From Heligmosomoides polygyrus polygyrus (Eukaryota > Nematoda > Chromadorea > Rhabditida > Heligmosomidae), in contig OX377205.1 in assembly GCA_947396885.1 (NCBI GenBank), positions 51,258,676-51,322,675 of the forward strand: a DNA stretch of 64,000 bases, written 5' to 3'. This document shows, piece by piece, positions 1 to 11,236 of the stretch. The translations under genes were made by a program, and so were the position numbers. Within the stretch, counting starts at the first letter, position 1. Each line of letters opens with the position of its first letter. Under the pieces are notes generated by a model. The model was given only the letters and a program-made list of their open reading frames with translations. It was not told where the DNA came from and made no database searches.

Positions 1-190
1 ATGATAGAAATAACTGTTTTGCCGTTAACGAAGTTAGATAGCGGGCGAGGCAGCATGCAACTCTTCTTCAGCACCACATAACAAAAAAAAAACCTTGTAA
101 TCGTATTATTACTAAGATTGAATTTTCAAACATTACTAGTGTAACAAATCGAAGTTTTTGCAAAATCTCTCTGTAAATAATAATAATAAC
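1..190. other. AT-rich non-coding flank
   Basis: No coding signal or recognised repeat. The segment ends in a short AAT-rich run at about 173-190, immediately before the GC-rich repeat that follows; a similar AAT run sits on that repeat's other side. Confidence 0.4.
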
Positions 191-1062
191 CAGTCGTACG
201 TCGGCCTAGCGGCCGCCTACGACTGGTTGGGGGCTTCGCCCCAAACCCCGAGAATAGGACGCAATGGCCGCTACGGGTTTCCTATTCTTCCCTAGGCCTT
301 CTGACCTTTATGTTAATCGAGATGGATCGATTGATCCGATTCGTGTTCAGCGACCTCGATTACCCCTAAGGCCTTGTGCATACTTCCCGTCGCCGCGATG
401 GAATCGTGGCGATGAGTTTTGCAGAGCGACGCGAACGAGTTTGAATTTCTCAGTGCTCGTTGCATCGCTCATCGCTCTGCAAGGGAGCGCGGCGGCGATC
501 CGTGCAGGACCGACGCTAAACACCGCGCGCGGCGCGAAAAAGTGTGCCATACCCGCGATGAGCGCGGGAGGCCATCGCGCATGCCGACCGCCACTGTTGC
601 GACGGCCGCGGCGAAGTTTTCTTTGACTATTCGACCGCGTGCGGCGTAATGGCCATGAGCTGAGGAACGCGATGGCATCGCAGCGATGGAAGTATGCTCC
701 CGGCCTAAGGCCGAAGTTTCGCGCCGCTTGAACGTCATTCAAAAAAAATCGATAATATCGATCGATATCTATTGGTCGATTTCAGATTCGTGTTCAGCGA
801 CCTCGATTACCCCCAGGGCCGAAGTTTCGTGCCGCCGACGTGTTCGGCACGTCTACGGCTCGCCACGCACGGTTGCCGGCGTGTTCGGCACGTCTGCGGC
901 TCGCCGTGCACGGTAGCCGACGTGTTCGGCACGTCTGCGGCTCGCCATGCACGGTTGCCGACGTGTTCGGCTGCCGCGCACCATCTCAAGTGTGACGGAC
1001 GGACAGTGTGACACACGCACGCACACACACACAGACACGCTTGCTGCTTTATATATAGTAGG
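191..1062. repeat. GC-rich composite repeat, family J copy 1
   Basis: The segment starts with a hairpin (CAGTCGTA... pairing with ...TACGACTG, 193-227). It then carries blocks with the phrase TTCAGCGACCTCGATTACCC (about 346 and 795), a TATCGATCGATATC palindrome near 757, a 41-bp tandem array (841-975), and a right end reading TTATATATAGTAGGAT. Both sides are flanked by AAT/ATA trinucleotide runs. The same blocks recur at 55.8-56.7 kb. Open frames here are by-products of GC-rich repetition; none has a recognisable domain. It is probably a non-autonomous element, class unknown. Confidence 0.6.
841..975. repeat. 41-bp tandem repeat, about 3.3 units
   Basis: The marker TGTTCGGCACG begins at 841, 882 and 923, with a partial fourth unit at 964, giving an exact 41-bp period. 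Units differ at a few bases. The same 41-bp unit recurs at 56,625-56,725. Confidence 0.85.
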
Positions 1063-1920
1063 ATAATAATAATAATAATAAATAGGAAGAAAGTATATTT
1101 TAAACGCAATGAACCCAGCTGACAAGTAAGTTGCCAGAGATTTAGCCACTTAACCGGTCTTATTGAATGTACCAGATCTATCCTAATTAGGAAAGAGCAG
1201 AGTTAAGGTCGCAGTTGTTTTGCTACACGACACTCACTCTCTGAGTTCGCATGTGTACCATTGTACCATTTGGCAGTAGCTGAAGTTCTGGAACAAGCTC
1301 AGAGGAGGCGTTGGAGAGGGAAGACACCGCATGCCCTCCTCCGACTAGGATAGGTCCAGTGTCCCCTATGGAGCGCATTGTTAGCAACCTAAGAGTGCTT
1401 ATAGAACTCTGATCTAAAATTGGTGCTGCAGGCCAGACCTAAGATTATTAGGGAAAAAGGATAAGCATGCTCCGGATAAGGAATTTGATTCTTGACTCAA
1501 ACACTCATGAGACCCTAACCCTTGTGAACCTACACTACTCGATAGTACGTCGTTTCAAGAAAAGAAAAAAGAATCCAATTTGGTTACCGTTTCGACATTA
1601 GGATGCGCCACCGGTTTGAAAGCAACACAACCACAAACGCATAGTTAATCTCTTTCTTCAGCCTTTCGTTTCAGTTCAAGAGGTGAATGATGGCAGTGCA
1701 AAGCAATCAATGAGTGATGAGTCAGCAATTCCGTTCTGTCTTCCGGCTCAAAAGAGAGCGGAACACGGAACGGAACGGAAGGACTAAAAACGGCAGGAAC
1801 CGAAATTCGGAACATGGAAACGGAAATTTCGCACATTCCTGTTTGGAACGATCAAGCTCTTTGATGTTTCCTTCCTTGACGGAAAGTGGGAGTCTTCCGA
1901 TACATGTACTGTTGTTTTTG

Positions 1921-1946
1921 CTGTTGTTGTTGTTGTTGTTGTTGTT
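1921..1946. repeat. (TTG)n microsatellite
   Basis: About eight consecutive TTG/GTT triplets, read directly. Confidence 0.9.
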
Positions 1947-2009
1947 ATGAAGAATGGGTTCCTCTTTAAGGAAGGGTAGTATTCTGATAAACTGCATCTT
2001 GCGTTAATG

Positions 2010-2140
2010 AGTCGGATATCCGATTCGGATATCCGGAATCCGGGGTCCGCGAAATTTCCAATATCCGAATCATCCAAAAATCCGTGGTCCGCAAAATCGC
2101 CCTTATCCGAATCATCCAATTATCCGAAGATTTTCGATCG
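2010..2140. repeat. Palindromic ATCCGAAT-rich repeat
   Basis: Repeated CGGATATCCG, ATCCGAATCATCC and related words occur at roughly 25-50 bp spacing. Many are self-complementary, so the strand can fold extensively. No other function is visible. Confidence 0.6.
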
Positions 2141-2339
2141 GGTCCAATGTATAGTGACCAGCACCTTAAATAACCCCATTCAGGGAGCTTGGACAAAGGT
2201 GGTGACAACACTAGTTATCGATATGGGTGGTAACCGGGCGTCATTTACCAAACGGACATCGCCACTGTGTTCGGCATCTTAAATTACCTCCTCAGGCAAT
2301 ATTTGGATGAAGATAATGCCACTAAATTTTAAAAGTGAC

Positions 2340-2730
2340 CTATTGAGGGTTGTATGGGATTGCATGAGAAGCACCGCAGTGGTTTTGAAATTTCCTGCGG
2401 ACACCTGGGTAGGTCAAAAATTGCAAAAAGCCATTTCACGTCAGTGCGGGCCGATAAAGCAGAACTGACGCCTGGAACTGCCATGTCGTGGTTAGAATGT
2501 AACCTGCAAAAGGTTTGGAGCCGGAACAGTAGCGTAATTACAGCGATTTCACAATTTGCTTGTTAGCGGTACAGTGATCGAAGTGGAATGTTGAGGTGCG
2601 CCGCTCACCATCAACGGCTCTGCGACCGGATGGCCGAGTGGCTATGGGAGGCGGGCTTGCGTTAAAAGTGTCTGGGGTTCGGATCCGGAGGTGCTGCTCC
2701 TGCATTGATGGTCTTGCTCCGTCCTTCTTG
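2340..2730 (+). mobile_element. SINE-like composite (repeat D body plus tRNA-Ser/Leu-like head)
   Basis: The 2,340-2,540 part matches 31,060-31,240 and 60,890-61,000 (shared words such as GCACCGCAGTGGTTT, GTGCGGGC, CCTGGAA). It is followed by a tRNA-like piece (about 2,625-2,700) with a strong class-II A box, GGATGGCCGAGTGGC, and a B box, GGTTCGGATCC. The same order of body then tRNA-like head recurs at 60.8-61.17 kb, so the pair may move as a unit. It is not a functional tRNA gene: the arms are imperfect. Confidence 0.55.
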
Positions 2731-2757
2731 TCGATATAAAGTGTTTGAGCATTCCCG

Positions 2758-2835
2758 CCCGGTCAGAGGGAGGTGCGGGTTCGAGTCCCGCCTGGCGCTA
2801 GAAGTTTTGATCGCAACAAAACATCGTTGTTGCAG
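2758..2835 (+). mobile_element. SINE-B fragment (3' part)
   Basis: The B-box block GGTTCGAGTCCCGCCTGGCG is followed by the diagnostic tail GTTTTGATCGCAACAAAACA. The same tail occurs in the complete SINE at 18,122-18,358. The 5' part is missing or replaced by the preceding tRNA-like unit. Confidence 0.7.
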
Positions 2836-3012
2836 CTTACATCCTTGGTACCAGCCAATTGAGGCTTAAAGAAACTGATTTGAATCATATAGGTCTCGTC
2901 GAGAAGCTTTGAGGAAAGTTCATGGGCTTGCCTGACTTCACCAAGCTCTCGCGTATAATTCTTCTCATATGTGCCGTCAAAATTAGTGGCCTCAATAGTC
3001 GGGAAGACGCTC

Positions 3013-3240
3013 TTTTTGATTTGAAATTTGTTCACTTTGATTTCAAGAGCATACTAACTTCGCGCGCTGAGTTACTAAGCTATTTCTACCTGCTCAGGTC
3101 CTCCAATTTTAAGCGGTGGACCAGGACAGGTCAGCGAAGAAAGTTCGTCGGACCTACGCTCGGTTCGGCTATGCCTTCAACTAAGTCTTGCCCCTAGGTC
3201 CTCAATTTTCGGCAGTGCTTTGACCGATTTCCATAAGCCT
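3013..3240. repeat. Interspersed repeat H, copy 1
   Basis: Near-identical to 37,612-37,835: both contain AGGTCCTCCAATTTTAAG, GTTCGTCGGACCTAC and TTTTCGGCAGTGCTTTGACC in the same order and spacing. The second copy lies within modular element copy B, so this may be a fragment of that family. No coding capacity. Confidence 0.7.
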
Positions 3241-3342
3241 GGCGTGGCTTGCACGTCCAGCGTCAGTCGCCGGCGAGGCCGCTGGTTGGGCTACGTTCCT
3301 AGCGTGGCCCGCCATACCCGAAGCCGGCTACGGACGCTGGTA
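3239..3342 (-). repeat. Single unit of the GC-rich 115-bp satellite
   Basis: Contains GGCTACGTTCCTAGCGTGGC, CCCGAAGCCGGC and GGACGCTGG. These are the unit of the array at 46,971-47,850 on the opposite strand. Confidence 0.7.
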
Positions 3343-3359
3343 AGTAAACAGCCAGGAAA

Positions 3360-3440
3360 ACAGAGTGTGCTGGCTCGAGCCCCAGCCGACGCAAGAGTAT
3401 TGATGGCAACTAAACATCCTATAACAACAGGCGACAGGTT
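3360..3440 (+). mobile_element. SINE-B tail fragment
   Basis: Diverged B-box region (GGCTCGAGCCCC) followed by a tail resembling TTGATCGCAACAAAACATCC, as in the other SINE-B copies. Confidence 0.5.
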
Positions 3441-3803
3441 TGTGCCGGACAATCTCAGGACTATGGAGGCGCTGAATAGCGAGGAAATCACCATCGTGTC
3501 TCACTAGGCTGAGCTGCCTGAAAAAGCTGGGAAGAGTGATGTCACATTCCATTATTAATAGCTGCCGTATCCGAAGGAAGGCTACTCTAAAATTTATGCT
3601 CCACTTAGGACTAGGGGCGACACGAGGTGATGGATTCGCTGAAATCCCTCCCTGAACCTTAGTTTCCCTTGCTCCACCGATTACCTCCTTAAGGGTTGCA
3701 CTTCTTTCGTTTGCGAAGTGAGAGGCAGATGTGCAGACCGCATTCATTTCTCGAAGGAGACAAATGCGAGGCACCCCGCTATGTGTGTCGCTGCACTTGA
3801 CTA

Positions 3804-3931
3804 TGGCATCTGGCATACCTCCGAGGGTCGCGGCGACAGTGTTGCGCGGGTAGCTACGAACTGCGTTGCTAGCCTCGCAACACTATCGCCGCGACCAGTA
3901 GCTGGAGCGATTTGAAGGCATGCCAGATGCC
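3804..3931. repeat. 128-bp hairpin (MITE-like palindrome)
   Basis: Outer arms GGCATCTGGCAT (3,804-3,815) and ATGCCAGATGCC (3,920-3,931) enclose inner arms GGTCGCGGCGACAGTGTTGC and its near-perfect complement at 3,876-3,896. No protein is encoded. Confidence 0.7.
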
Positions 3932-5675
3932 TATAGGTAGGTGCCCGAGTAGATTTACATGAGATAGTGCAGCCAATGATACCAAATATTAGAAGATCAG
4001 AATGAATGCCATTGTTATACTATATAACATATCAAAATGCCTAGTCGGTTGTTGTACAGAGGGTACGCTTTGTATATTACAGAAAAGCAATAGAGGCCGG
4101 TTGTGATACAAAGTAATTAGTAAGTTAGTATGTCAGAATTTTTTGAGTCATTAATTGTATAGAAATATATAAAGTTTATCTCGGTTTTTAAAATCCAACT
4201 AAAAAAAGGAAAATCTTTTGGATAAAAATCTTTGTTAAAAAAGGTTTAAAAAGTAGCACTTGAAAAGTGTTTAATAAAACTATATTGTTCAGATAAAACA
4301 GCTAACAAATACCTTCATTATGTAGACATTAAATGAATAAATAATACTAAAATTGTAACATCTCTCTGCTTCATTAATGAGCCACCAGGGAGGTTTCATA
4401 CTAAGAAAGGCTCGTCTGAAACAGAGTGGAAAAGCAAAGTAGCCACTGAAGTTTGTTTTTGCTTCCCGCTCAAGTTATTATTTGAAGAAGCGCCTACTGT
4501 GCAATATCCTCTTGGTCTTCCGGGTTCATGGAAATATGCCCTAAGACATACACTGCTTAGCCAGCCGACGTCAGAGGCATGTGATTCTTTTCTGTCAGTT
4601 AAACCTTGGTCAGCACTCTGCTGACCACCTGAGGGTGGAACGTTCTGTTGCCCTAAGCAAAGACCGTCCCTGAGTTTCCTTAACTACACAGAGTGCACGG
4701 TTCGCTTGTGCTGGAAACGAGGAAGGGCAGATGTGGTTCCCGAAGGCTTCCACACATGCAACTACTGAAGTCTGCAGTTTTCAAGCGGTGCGGAACTAAA
4801 TCTCCCGACCTGCCACAGTACATGCTCGACTCAGTTCTTCTTGGACACGGTCAGTGCCAGTCCAAGGGTGACGAGCAGGTGTCTCAGTTGTCACTGTGCC
4901 GAATAGAGCCGCGCTACTGCCACTAGCAGTTGTCGCCGGCGCTTCGTCAGCTCAAACGCCGATACGATGCGGCCAATCACGTGAGAGCTGAAGTTGTTGG
5001 AGCATGAACACTCGATCAGCGGTTCGTGGAATACGGTTACCGAGATCAGCATTACACTAGGATGACAGGACTGGCTGGAGAATTCCTTGAATAGCAGGAG
5101 ACAAACCAGAGATGGATCACCGAGAAAGGTCCACGAGTGAAGCGGGACGTACTAACCTCAACGCAGAGGACGCTGTACAAGCGGGATGGACGATCAGGGA
5201 GGGCTCGCCGAGCTGTGGACTGGGAGTGGCAGGGAGGTGGTCGTTTGGAAGAGGTGAGAACACGGGGAATGTGTGACTGCCGGCACGTGACCCAAGGACA
5301 AGTGCAAGTTCTCGCGCTCAGCCGCCGCTTTGGGGGCGTGGCGAAGCGCTCGATGGACTGCGGATTCTGACGCAGTTCACGGAGCGTCTGTTGATGACGG
5401 CTCGCCGAGAATCGATCGGAGTCAACCCTGTCGAAAGCCCGTGACTTTCGTCTCGAAACTCCCTTCTTGCAGGCCGAACTTCACCTGCACTTGCAGCGGC
5501 TCTCACTCGGATAACAGCTGTGCAGCGAACTTAACATTATCGCTGGCCGGAGCATTAGGGAAGCAGGAAATTTATGTGGCACCGAAGCGATGGTGTGGTT
5601 CTGTTCGCTGGGTATGGTGATCGCCATTGGAGGTGTTCTCTGCCTATTTACTTATGCTTCATTTGCTACTGGATA
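3932..5675. other. No gene supported
   Basis: 3,940-4,400 is AT-rich. 4,560-5,630 is more GC-rich with several short overlapping ORFs, the longest about 96 codons at 5,330-5,620. None shows a domain, and the open frames overlap in several phases as expected by chance in GC-rich DNA. Confidence 0.35.
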
Positions 5676-5980
5676 CAGTTGGGCGCATGTAGCGCAGTTG
5701 GAGGAGGAGCCGGCTGACGTCTGCACCAGATACGAATTTCCCGTCCAGGCCAACCAAGCCTTCCATCCCTCCGGGTCGGTGATTAGGTACCAGACTTGTC
5801 TGCGAGGGATAAAACGCTGACTTGCTCATCGGCTAGGCATCGCAACTCATTGTATGACCAAATACGCATTCGAATCGCCTCCACAATGTCCCGTAGAAGT
5901 AGAATGCGTGGCGTGTCCGAAAAGGGATTGAGTAACGCCGTGCTTTATCCTTTATCCTTTACTGGATACAGTTACAACAA
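5676..5980 (+). mobile_element. SINE-A, copy 1 (tRNA-derived)
   Basis: The 5' head TGGGCGCATGTAGCGCAGT carries a good RNA polymerase III A box. The body contains CAACCAAGCCTTCCATCCCT and GTACCAGACTTGTCTG, and the 3' end is a run of CCTTTAT words. The same sequence recurs at 36,133-36,430 and, 5'-truncated, at 27,695-27,920. Small ORFs inside are incidental. Confidence 0.8.
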
Positions 5981-8304
5981 ACGACTGGCACCGTAACACC
6001 AACGCTACAAGTGCGGCTCCGCACGAATGCTCACGATCGCGGGACATGGTCAGGCGTAGGGCTCGATTTTTACCGAAAATTTACGACCTCCCCCAGAACG
6101 GGTTTGGTACGACCCCTTTGTCTACATTACCGTTTTATTTCTTACCTGTACTACTTCAAATGTTCATGCGTTTTTTGACCCTTTAATAGGCTCTTCTTTC
6201 CAGGTGCAGCATCAGCACTGCGGACATTCGTTCACTGAAGATGCCATGTTATTGATTGATTTTCCCTTCCACGACGCGCGATTTTCAGGCGACTGCCGCG
6301 CGAGACAGCGCGCATTTTTCCCGCGCGCTGATTATTTGAGTTACTTTATTTGTATTATTTGTTAAACATGAAAAACAGTAACGAATGGAGTTTCCCAAGG
6401 ACCGACTTTACCGTAGATATTAGTGGACTCATTGATCAATATTGTACTATTAATATTGTACTTGCTTGATAATTTTCCATGAATTATTTTTATGGTGGTG
6501 TCCGACGACATCGTCGGAGAATGTCGTGAAACGGTTGAAAGATTTGTTTGAAAAAACGTTGATTAACATTTTGAATATGTAAAATTTTGATAATAATATT
6601 TTACTGTTGTTAAAATTGAAGAACTTTTGCTAGCAGTTTTCGAATTAATCGCAACGAGTTCAACTTTTCAGATTTTCGGAGGATTTCATGAATACGACAT
6701 ATTTTTCGACGTGAAGGCGCAACATCTGCATCCGAAATTGTGCTCGTTATGATTTCGTATGTTAGTTGCTAAAGCTGATTACAGTGATCTACCTACAAAC
6801 ATTTTTGAGCCACTCTTCGAGCCGATGACGGAGGGACGCAACTGAAGGATGGACTTTTCGTAGGAAAATTTGGATCTATCCTAGTCTGGGGGGGGGGGAG
6901 GCCACATAACTAAAAAATAGGCAACAAAACGAATTGAAACTTACCGAGCGGCTCCTGTCGAACGATTTGGAACCTAAAAGAAACCGAAAACGAGCGAATA
7001 AAGTAAATAATAAAAAATCGCCGCGGTTTACAACCGTCTCGGCGGACAGAGAGCGACGGAATGGAGGCATGCCGCGTGCTGGCCACCGGCTGACATGTTA
7101 TAACAAGGATCTAACATGGTTGGGAGGGCGCATGAAGCTGCATGCCGCATGCTAACCGCCGCCTGACATGTTATAACCAGGGTCTAACATGGTGAGGAGG
7201 GCACGCAACTTTGCCTGCTTACAACCACAACAAATGTAATTTTTTCGTTCTTTTCTTCATGACTTTTTTGTTTAGGTCTCATGTTGTTCTGTAGGAGCCG
7301 CTTGGTAAGTCTCAAGTGGATTTGTTACATATAATATCTTTTTGTTGTGTGCCCCCCCCCCCCCCCGGACTAGGTCCTTTTCTACCTCCTGAAAGAAAGG
7401 ACATGAGACAGTGAAATTGTACCATATAAAATCTTAAGTTATATTTATTATACAGTAGAAAACCAATCTTCTCCACAGAGTTCTTCAATATGATTAGAGC
7501 GGATCGTATCCAAAATTCTCGTTTTTATGAAAAAAATTACAAAAATTTTCGTACAAGAAGTTTCAGGTCTTAATTAGCGCACAGTGAAAAATCATAATTT
7601 TCTGAATCGATCAGGTTGGATCGACTTCTTCTGCATCAACGTCACTGGAGCGAGAAAATTGGACGTTCATAAAAATGATCCAGCTGGGCAAGTTTTTTAA
7701 ATTTTGAAAAAGCCAATAGCTTTTTGAAACTTAGGGAAAAAGTTCTTTCTTACCATACAAGGATCAGTTATCAAAAAAGAGGTGTTCATAAGGGGCGGGG
7801 GATTTGATTTCTGGTCGATTGTTGCCGAAAAGCATTCCGAAAATCAAACCTTCGACCCGCATGAAGACCTCTTCTTTGAAACTGGTTCATATATGGTAAG
7901 AGAGCAATTTTTTGTATTCGGCAAAAAGCCATAGGCATTTTCAAGTTTCGAAAAAAAGCTATACAAGTTATGTCATTGGAAGGAGCTCACAAAATTATCA
8001 TAACTCGGTTCGTTTTTCGAAGTTTGAAAAAGCCAAGAGTTTTCTGGAAAACAGAGAGGAATGCTTTCTTACCATATAGAAACCAGTTTTTTCTCATACG
8101 GGAAGGTTCGATTTTCGGCAAGTATTTCGGCAATATCGACTAGAAATCGAGCCCCACCGTATGAAGACCTCTTTTTTGAGAACATCTATCAGCTTTCTCG
8201 AAATTCAAAGAATTTACCGAGCTATGAGCATTTGTGTGAATTTTTCCAGAGCCTCTACTCAATTGTGTACCGAGGTTATTGGAATCATCATCATCATTTT
8301 CATT
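5981..8304. other. No gene supported; homopolymers and a diverged foldback
   Basis: Contains a poly-G run near 6,889, a poly-C run of about 18 near 7,350, a tandem duplication at 7,069-7,204, and a diverged inverted arrangement at 7,755-8,190 built on CTTACCATA...GAGGT and ACCTCTT...ATGGTAAG. No ORF shows a domain. Confidence 0.4.
7069..7204. repeat. Tandem duplication, unit about 70 bp
   Basis: Two direct copies each contain GCATGCCGC, CTGACATGTTATAAC, GTCTAACATGGT or ATCTAACATGGT, and GGAGGGC. They differ at several positions. Confidence 0.75.
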
Positions 8305-8443
8305 AGGCCTTTGTCATACCATCGCTCCCCCCGAGCGACGCCTAATGATATGCTCCGATATCGATCGGGCAGCGCGATGGAATCGATATGGGTGCATATC
8401 ATTAGGCGTCGCTCGGGGTGAGCGATGGTATGACAAAGGCCTT
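8305..8443. mobile_element. Palindromic MITE-like hairpin
   Basis: Arms of about 48 bp (AGGCCTTTGTCATACCATCG... and its complement CGATGGTATGACAAAGGCCT) flank a loop of about 40 bp that itself contains ATCGATCGG/ATCGAT words. Nearly perfect pairing suggests a young or structurally constrained element. Confidence 0.75.
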
Positions 8444-8479
8444 AGCGTCTGTCCCGCTTGGCAGTAGGGCCCGCTCTTC

Positions 8480-8960
8480 TGGTGTGGCGGCGCCAATTCT
8501 CCCGAACAAATGCTTGATCAGGATGCACACCAGCTACCTTTAAGTCCACGTGCAACGTATCTAGCCAGCGTTGCTTCCGGCGTCCTCTGAGCCGCCTTCC
8601 AGGGACTCAAAGTTCAGGCCAACCTTACGTCGTCGTTGGCGCGAAGGACGTGGCCATACCATCGTAGACGAGCTTCGCGCAGCTTGTCGGATATCAGAGC
8701 GACAGCGGACCTCTGTCGTATGGTGTCGTTGCGAACGCGGTCCAAACGCGTAACTCCGGTCGTCCACCATAGCATTTTCGTTTCCGTTACAATGAGGCGG
8801 TTCTCAATTTCCTTAGTCACGGATGAGCACTCAGCACCGTACGTCGCTGCTGGGCGGACGACTGTTCTGTACACCTTTGATTTGAGGCGCTCGTTGGCAG
8901 GGGTGCTCTTGTCGCAGAGCACCCCAGTCAACGAACGCCATTTGGACCACTGATCTCATT
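8480..8960 (-). pseudogene. RTE-type LINE, 3' end fragment 1
   Basis: The minus-strand reading gives the C-terminal domain typical of RTE reverse transcriptases: YRTVVRPAATYGAECSS, ETKMLWWTTGVTRLDRVRND, LREARLRWYGHVLRA. Only the part after the catalytic core is present, so it is a 5'-truncated, dead insertion. A second, more decayed copy of the same segment lies at 9,030-9,312 in the same orientation. Confidence 0.85.
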
Positions 8961-8987
8961 GGAATGGCTTCGCATAATTCGGTTAAT

Positions 8988-9017
8988 TTCTTCTTCTTCT
9001 TCTTCTTCTTCTTCTTC
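8988..9017. repeat. (TTC)n microsatellite
   Basis: About ten TTC triplets. On the minus strand this is a GAA run at the 3' end of the adjacent RTE fragment, consistent with an RTE 3' tail. Confidence 0.9.
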
Positions 9018-9029
9018 AGCGTTTGTATC

Positions 9030-9312
9030 GTTTAGCGGCGGATTCCGCTCCTCTGGTGTGAGCACGTCACTTCGCACGATCAAATGCTTGATTGGGGTAG
9101 ATACCAGCTTCCTTTAAGTCCATGTGCAACGTATCAAGCCAGCATTGCCTAGGCCATCCTTTGGGCTATTTTTCGGGCACATCTGTGTTGAGGCCAATCT
9201 TCGGAACGGTGTCAACATTCGCGCGAAGAATATGGCTATACCGCCGTAGGCGAGCTTCTCGTAGCTTATCGGCAGTTGGAGCGACGCCAAACTGTTTTGT
9301 CCTCTGCTCTCC
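9030..9312 (-). pseudogene. RTE-type LINE, 3' end fragment 2
   Basis: The minus strand encodes FGVAPTADKLREARLRRYSH and ILRANVDTVPKIGLN, homologous to the tail domain of fragment 1. It is severely 5'-truncated; upstream on the minus strand the sequence becomes unrelated. Confidence 0.75.
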
Positions 9313-9552
9313 TCCGCTGATGCAAAACACTCCCCCTCCTTCCTCCCTCCCCCTAATATCATACATCAAACAAGGAACAAAGCGTAATTCAAAAAAAGAA
9401 GAAAAGAAACGGCGGCGCAAACTCGGATGGAGAGGGTCTCCTTTAACACGTAGACGACCGCGCCTTTTTCGCGTGTCTAGCGCGTGGGACCAATCGATTT
9501 TTTGCAACGCCGACAGCGTGGCATGACATCATGTCTTACGGTCTAACGCGAC

Positions 9553-9825
9553 CGCAAAATTCGTCTCTTGGTGGAAAGTGATGATGAGCATGACGAGGTG
9601 GTCCAGGGCGACGTTGATGCTGAGGCCAATATCCTTGTACTACCAGCTGACCATGATGATGGCTCAGAAAGTGAAGTAACAGAATCCGAAGCAGAAAATG
9701 AGGATGAGCAAGTCTGGAAGAGAGATTTTGAAGCCCCTACTTGGTGGAACTTTGCGACGGAAGGAAAACACATGATGATGTGTTCGACTGCGTCAGGCCG
9801 ATCGATTACTATCGATTATTTTTCA
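9553..9825 (+). pseudogene. piggyBac-like transposase, N-terminal fragment
   Basis: An acidic N-terminus (ESDDEHDEVVQGDVDAEANI, then SESEVTESEAENEDEQVW) leads, after a frameshift at about 9,740-9,780, into DVFDCVRPIDYYRLFF. This resembles the conserved start of the piggyBac DDE domain region. The same reading resumes after the insert at about 10,986 with DDELLIEVV and then hits stops. The catalytic Asp residues lie further downstream in the family and are absent here. It is inactive. Confidence 0.7.
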
Positions 9826-10984
9826 ACCAGCGTCCGTCGCCGGCTTTGCCGGCGCCGTACGCTGGACAAGTGGGCCACGCCAGGCTTGCCGGCTTCGCCG
9901 GCTTCGGGTATGGCGGACCACGCCGGGAACGTAGCCCAAACCTAGACGGGGGATGCTTCCTCCGCCAGCGTCCGTCAACGGCTTTGCCGGCGCCTTACGC
10001 TGGACGTACGGGCCACGCCAGACTTGCCGGCTTCGCCGGCTTCAGGTATGACGGGCCACGCTGGGAACGTAGCCCAAACCTAGCTGGAGCTGCTTCCTCA
10101 GCTAGCGCTTCTTTTGATTTGAACAATTCAAAAGAAGCGTCTTCCAGACCGTGACATTGACCAATCAATAATATCGGTTGATATTGATTGCTTGATGGAA
10201 GCTTCAACATGGTGGCTGATTACCTGGTCAACTTTCCGTCGGTCATCATAATCGCGGAACACCCACCCGATTAATTCTGAGAGAGAACAGGTGAAACGAT
10301 CGATAATACCGATCGATATAAAGTCTGAGAGAAAGCCGATATCAGAGCTCCAAATATCAATAATATCGGTCGATGTTGATTGCCTCTGCGAAACTTCGTC
10401 CCCTCCCGTCAGCCATCATAATCACGGAACACCCACCTAGATCGATTAAGTCTGGCGAGAACCAATAGCTCCGCCCAAGCGATGGATAATATCGATCGAT
10501 ATTGATGGCGATGGATAATATCGATCGATTTTTCTGAGCGACTAATAGGACCGACTGTCCGATCGAAACACCATCGGCCATAACAATATGCTTTTGCTAA
10601 TGTTAGATAGCTGAACGAAGAAGTACACGCCAACAGATACGTCGTTCGAAACCTCATGGATTGTTCTTTGATGTCCATCCCTCTGGTAGTTGGTCGATAA
10701 ACACCCTATGATCAACATGCGCCATCTATAGGTCATGAGTCGTTGGCAGTAAGCACCCGCTGTCACCACGGGCCTCGGACAGCGCGGAGGGCTTCGGAAT
10801 GATAGTAGTGATAATGATAAATATGATAATGATGACTCCGTAAACACAGTAAATGCTATGAGCCGATCAACGTCTCCCGTCAACACCTCATGTGTCGTTA
10901 GCAGGGCAGACCTGCTGTCGCCGCGGGCCTCGGACGGCGAAGCTTCAGACATGGCTCATGCCTCTCCCGATTATATATAGTAAA
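9826..10984 (+). mobile_element. Non-autonomous modular element, copy A
   Basis: Left end ACCAGCGTCCGTCGCCGGC; right end ...GATTATATATAGTAAA. In order: two units of the GC-rich satellite; modules with CATAATCACGGAACACCCACC and TATCGATCGATAT; a block ATGTTAGATAGCTGAACGAA; and a GC-rich block with CACCCTATGATCAACATGCG. Copies B (36,913-38,443, inverted) and C (46,971-48,306) share both ends. It inserted between the Phe and Asp codons of the piggyBac reading YYRLFF/DDELL, so the ends are defined to within a few bases. No TIRs are evident and no protein is encoded. Confidence 0.75.
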
Positions 10985-11163
10985 GATGACGAATTGTTAA
11001 TTGAAGTCGTTACTTGACGAAAAGCTCAATAAATCAGTAACAGAGAATTATTTTTGGGGACCACGCTTTTTACAGCAATGTCTAAAGATGAAGGGCACAT
11101 AACACAAAAAAGTTCCTTGGAAAGATCTGAATAAAACAAGAAAAATAAATTATAAGGCTGTGG

Positions 11164-11236
11164 CCTGACATCATGTCACACGGTCCCACGCGGCCGTAAG
11201 GGTGTGGGACCGTGTGACATGATGTCAGGCCACACG
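11164..11236. repeat. piggyBac subterminal palindrome
   Basis: Arms GTGGCCTGACATCATGTCAC... and its complement, about 30 bp each, are separated by about 13 bp. It lies just inside the right TTAA end; a single-arm version lies at 9,520-9,556 at the left end. Confidence 0.8.

Larger units (their letters stand above)
1063..2339. other. No gene seen; low-complexity and palindromic stretches
   Basis: No ORF with a domain. The stretch contains an (ATA)n run just after 1,063, a CGGAAC-rich stretch at 1,750-1,830, a TTG microsatellite and a block rich in ATCCGAAT/GGATATCC palindromes. Confidence 0.4.

Noticed and set aside
841..975. CRISPR array
   Set aside because: The whole 41-bp unit repeats, without unique spacers; the context is a eukaryotic transposon-rich region.
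264..1149. Several ORFs of 76-131 codons
   Set aside because: GC-rich repeat with open frames on both strands simultaneously; no domain, and the tandem 41-bp unit explains the repetition.
2625..2703. tRNA-Ser/Leu gene
   Set aside because: Good A and B boxes, but the acceptor stem does not pair properly and the sequence recurs with a SINE-like body at 61.1 kb.
9443..9500. Part of the neighbouring RTE LINE
   Set aside because: The minus ORF crosses the TTAA boundary by chance; RTE similarity stops at about 9,312.
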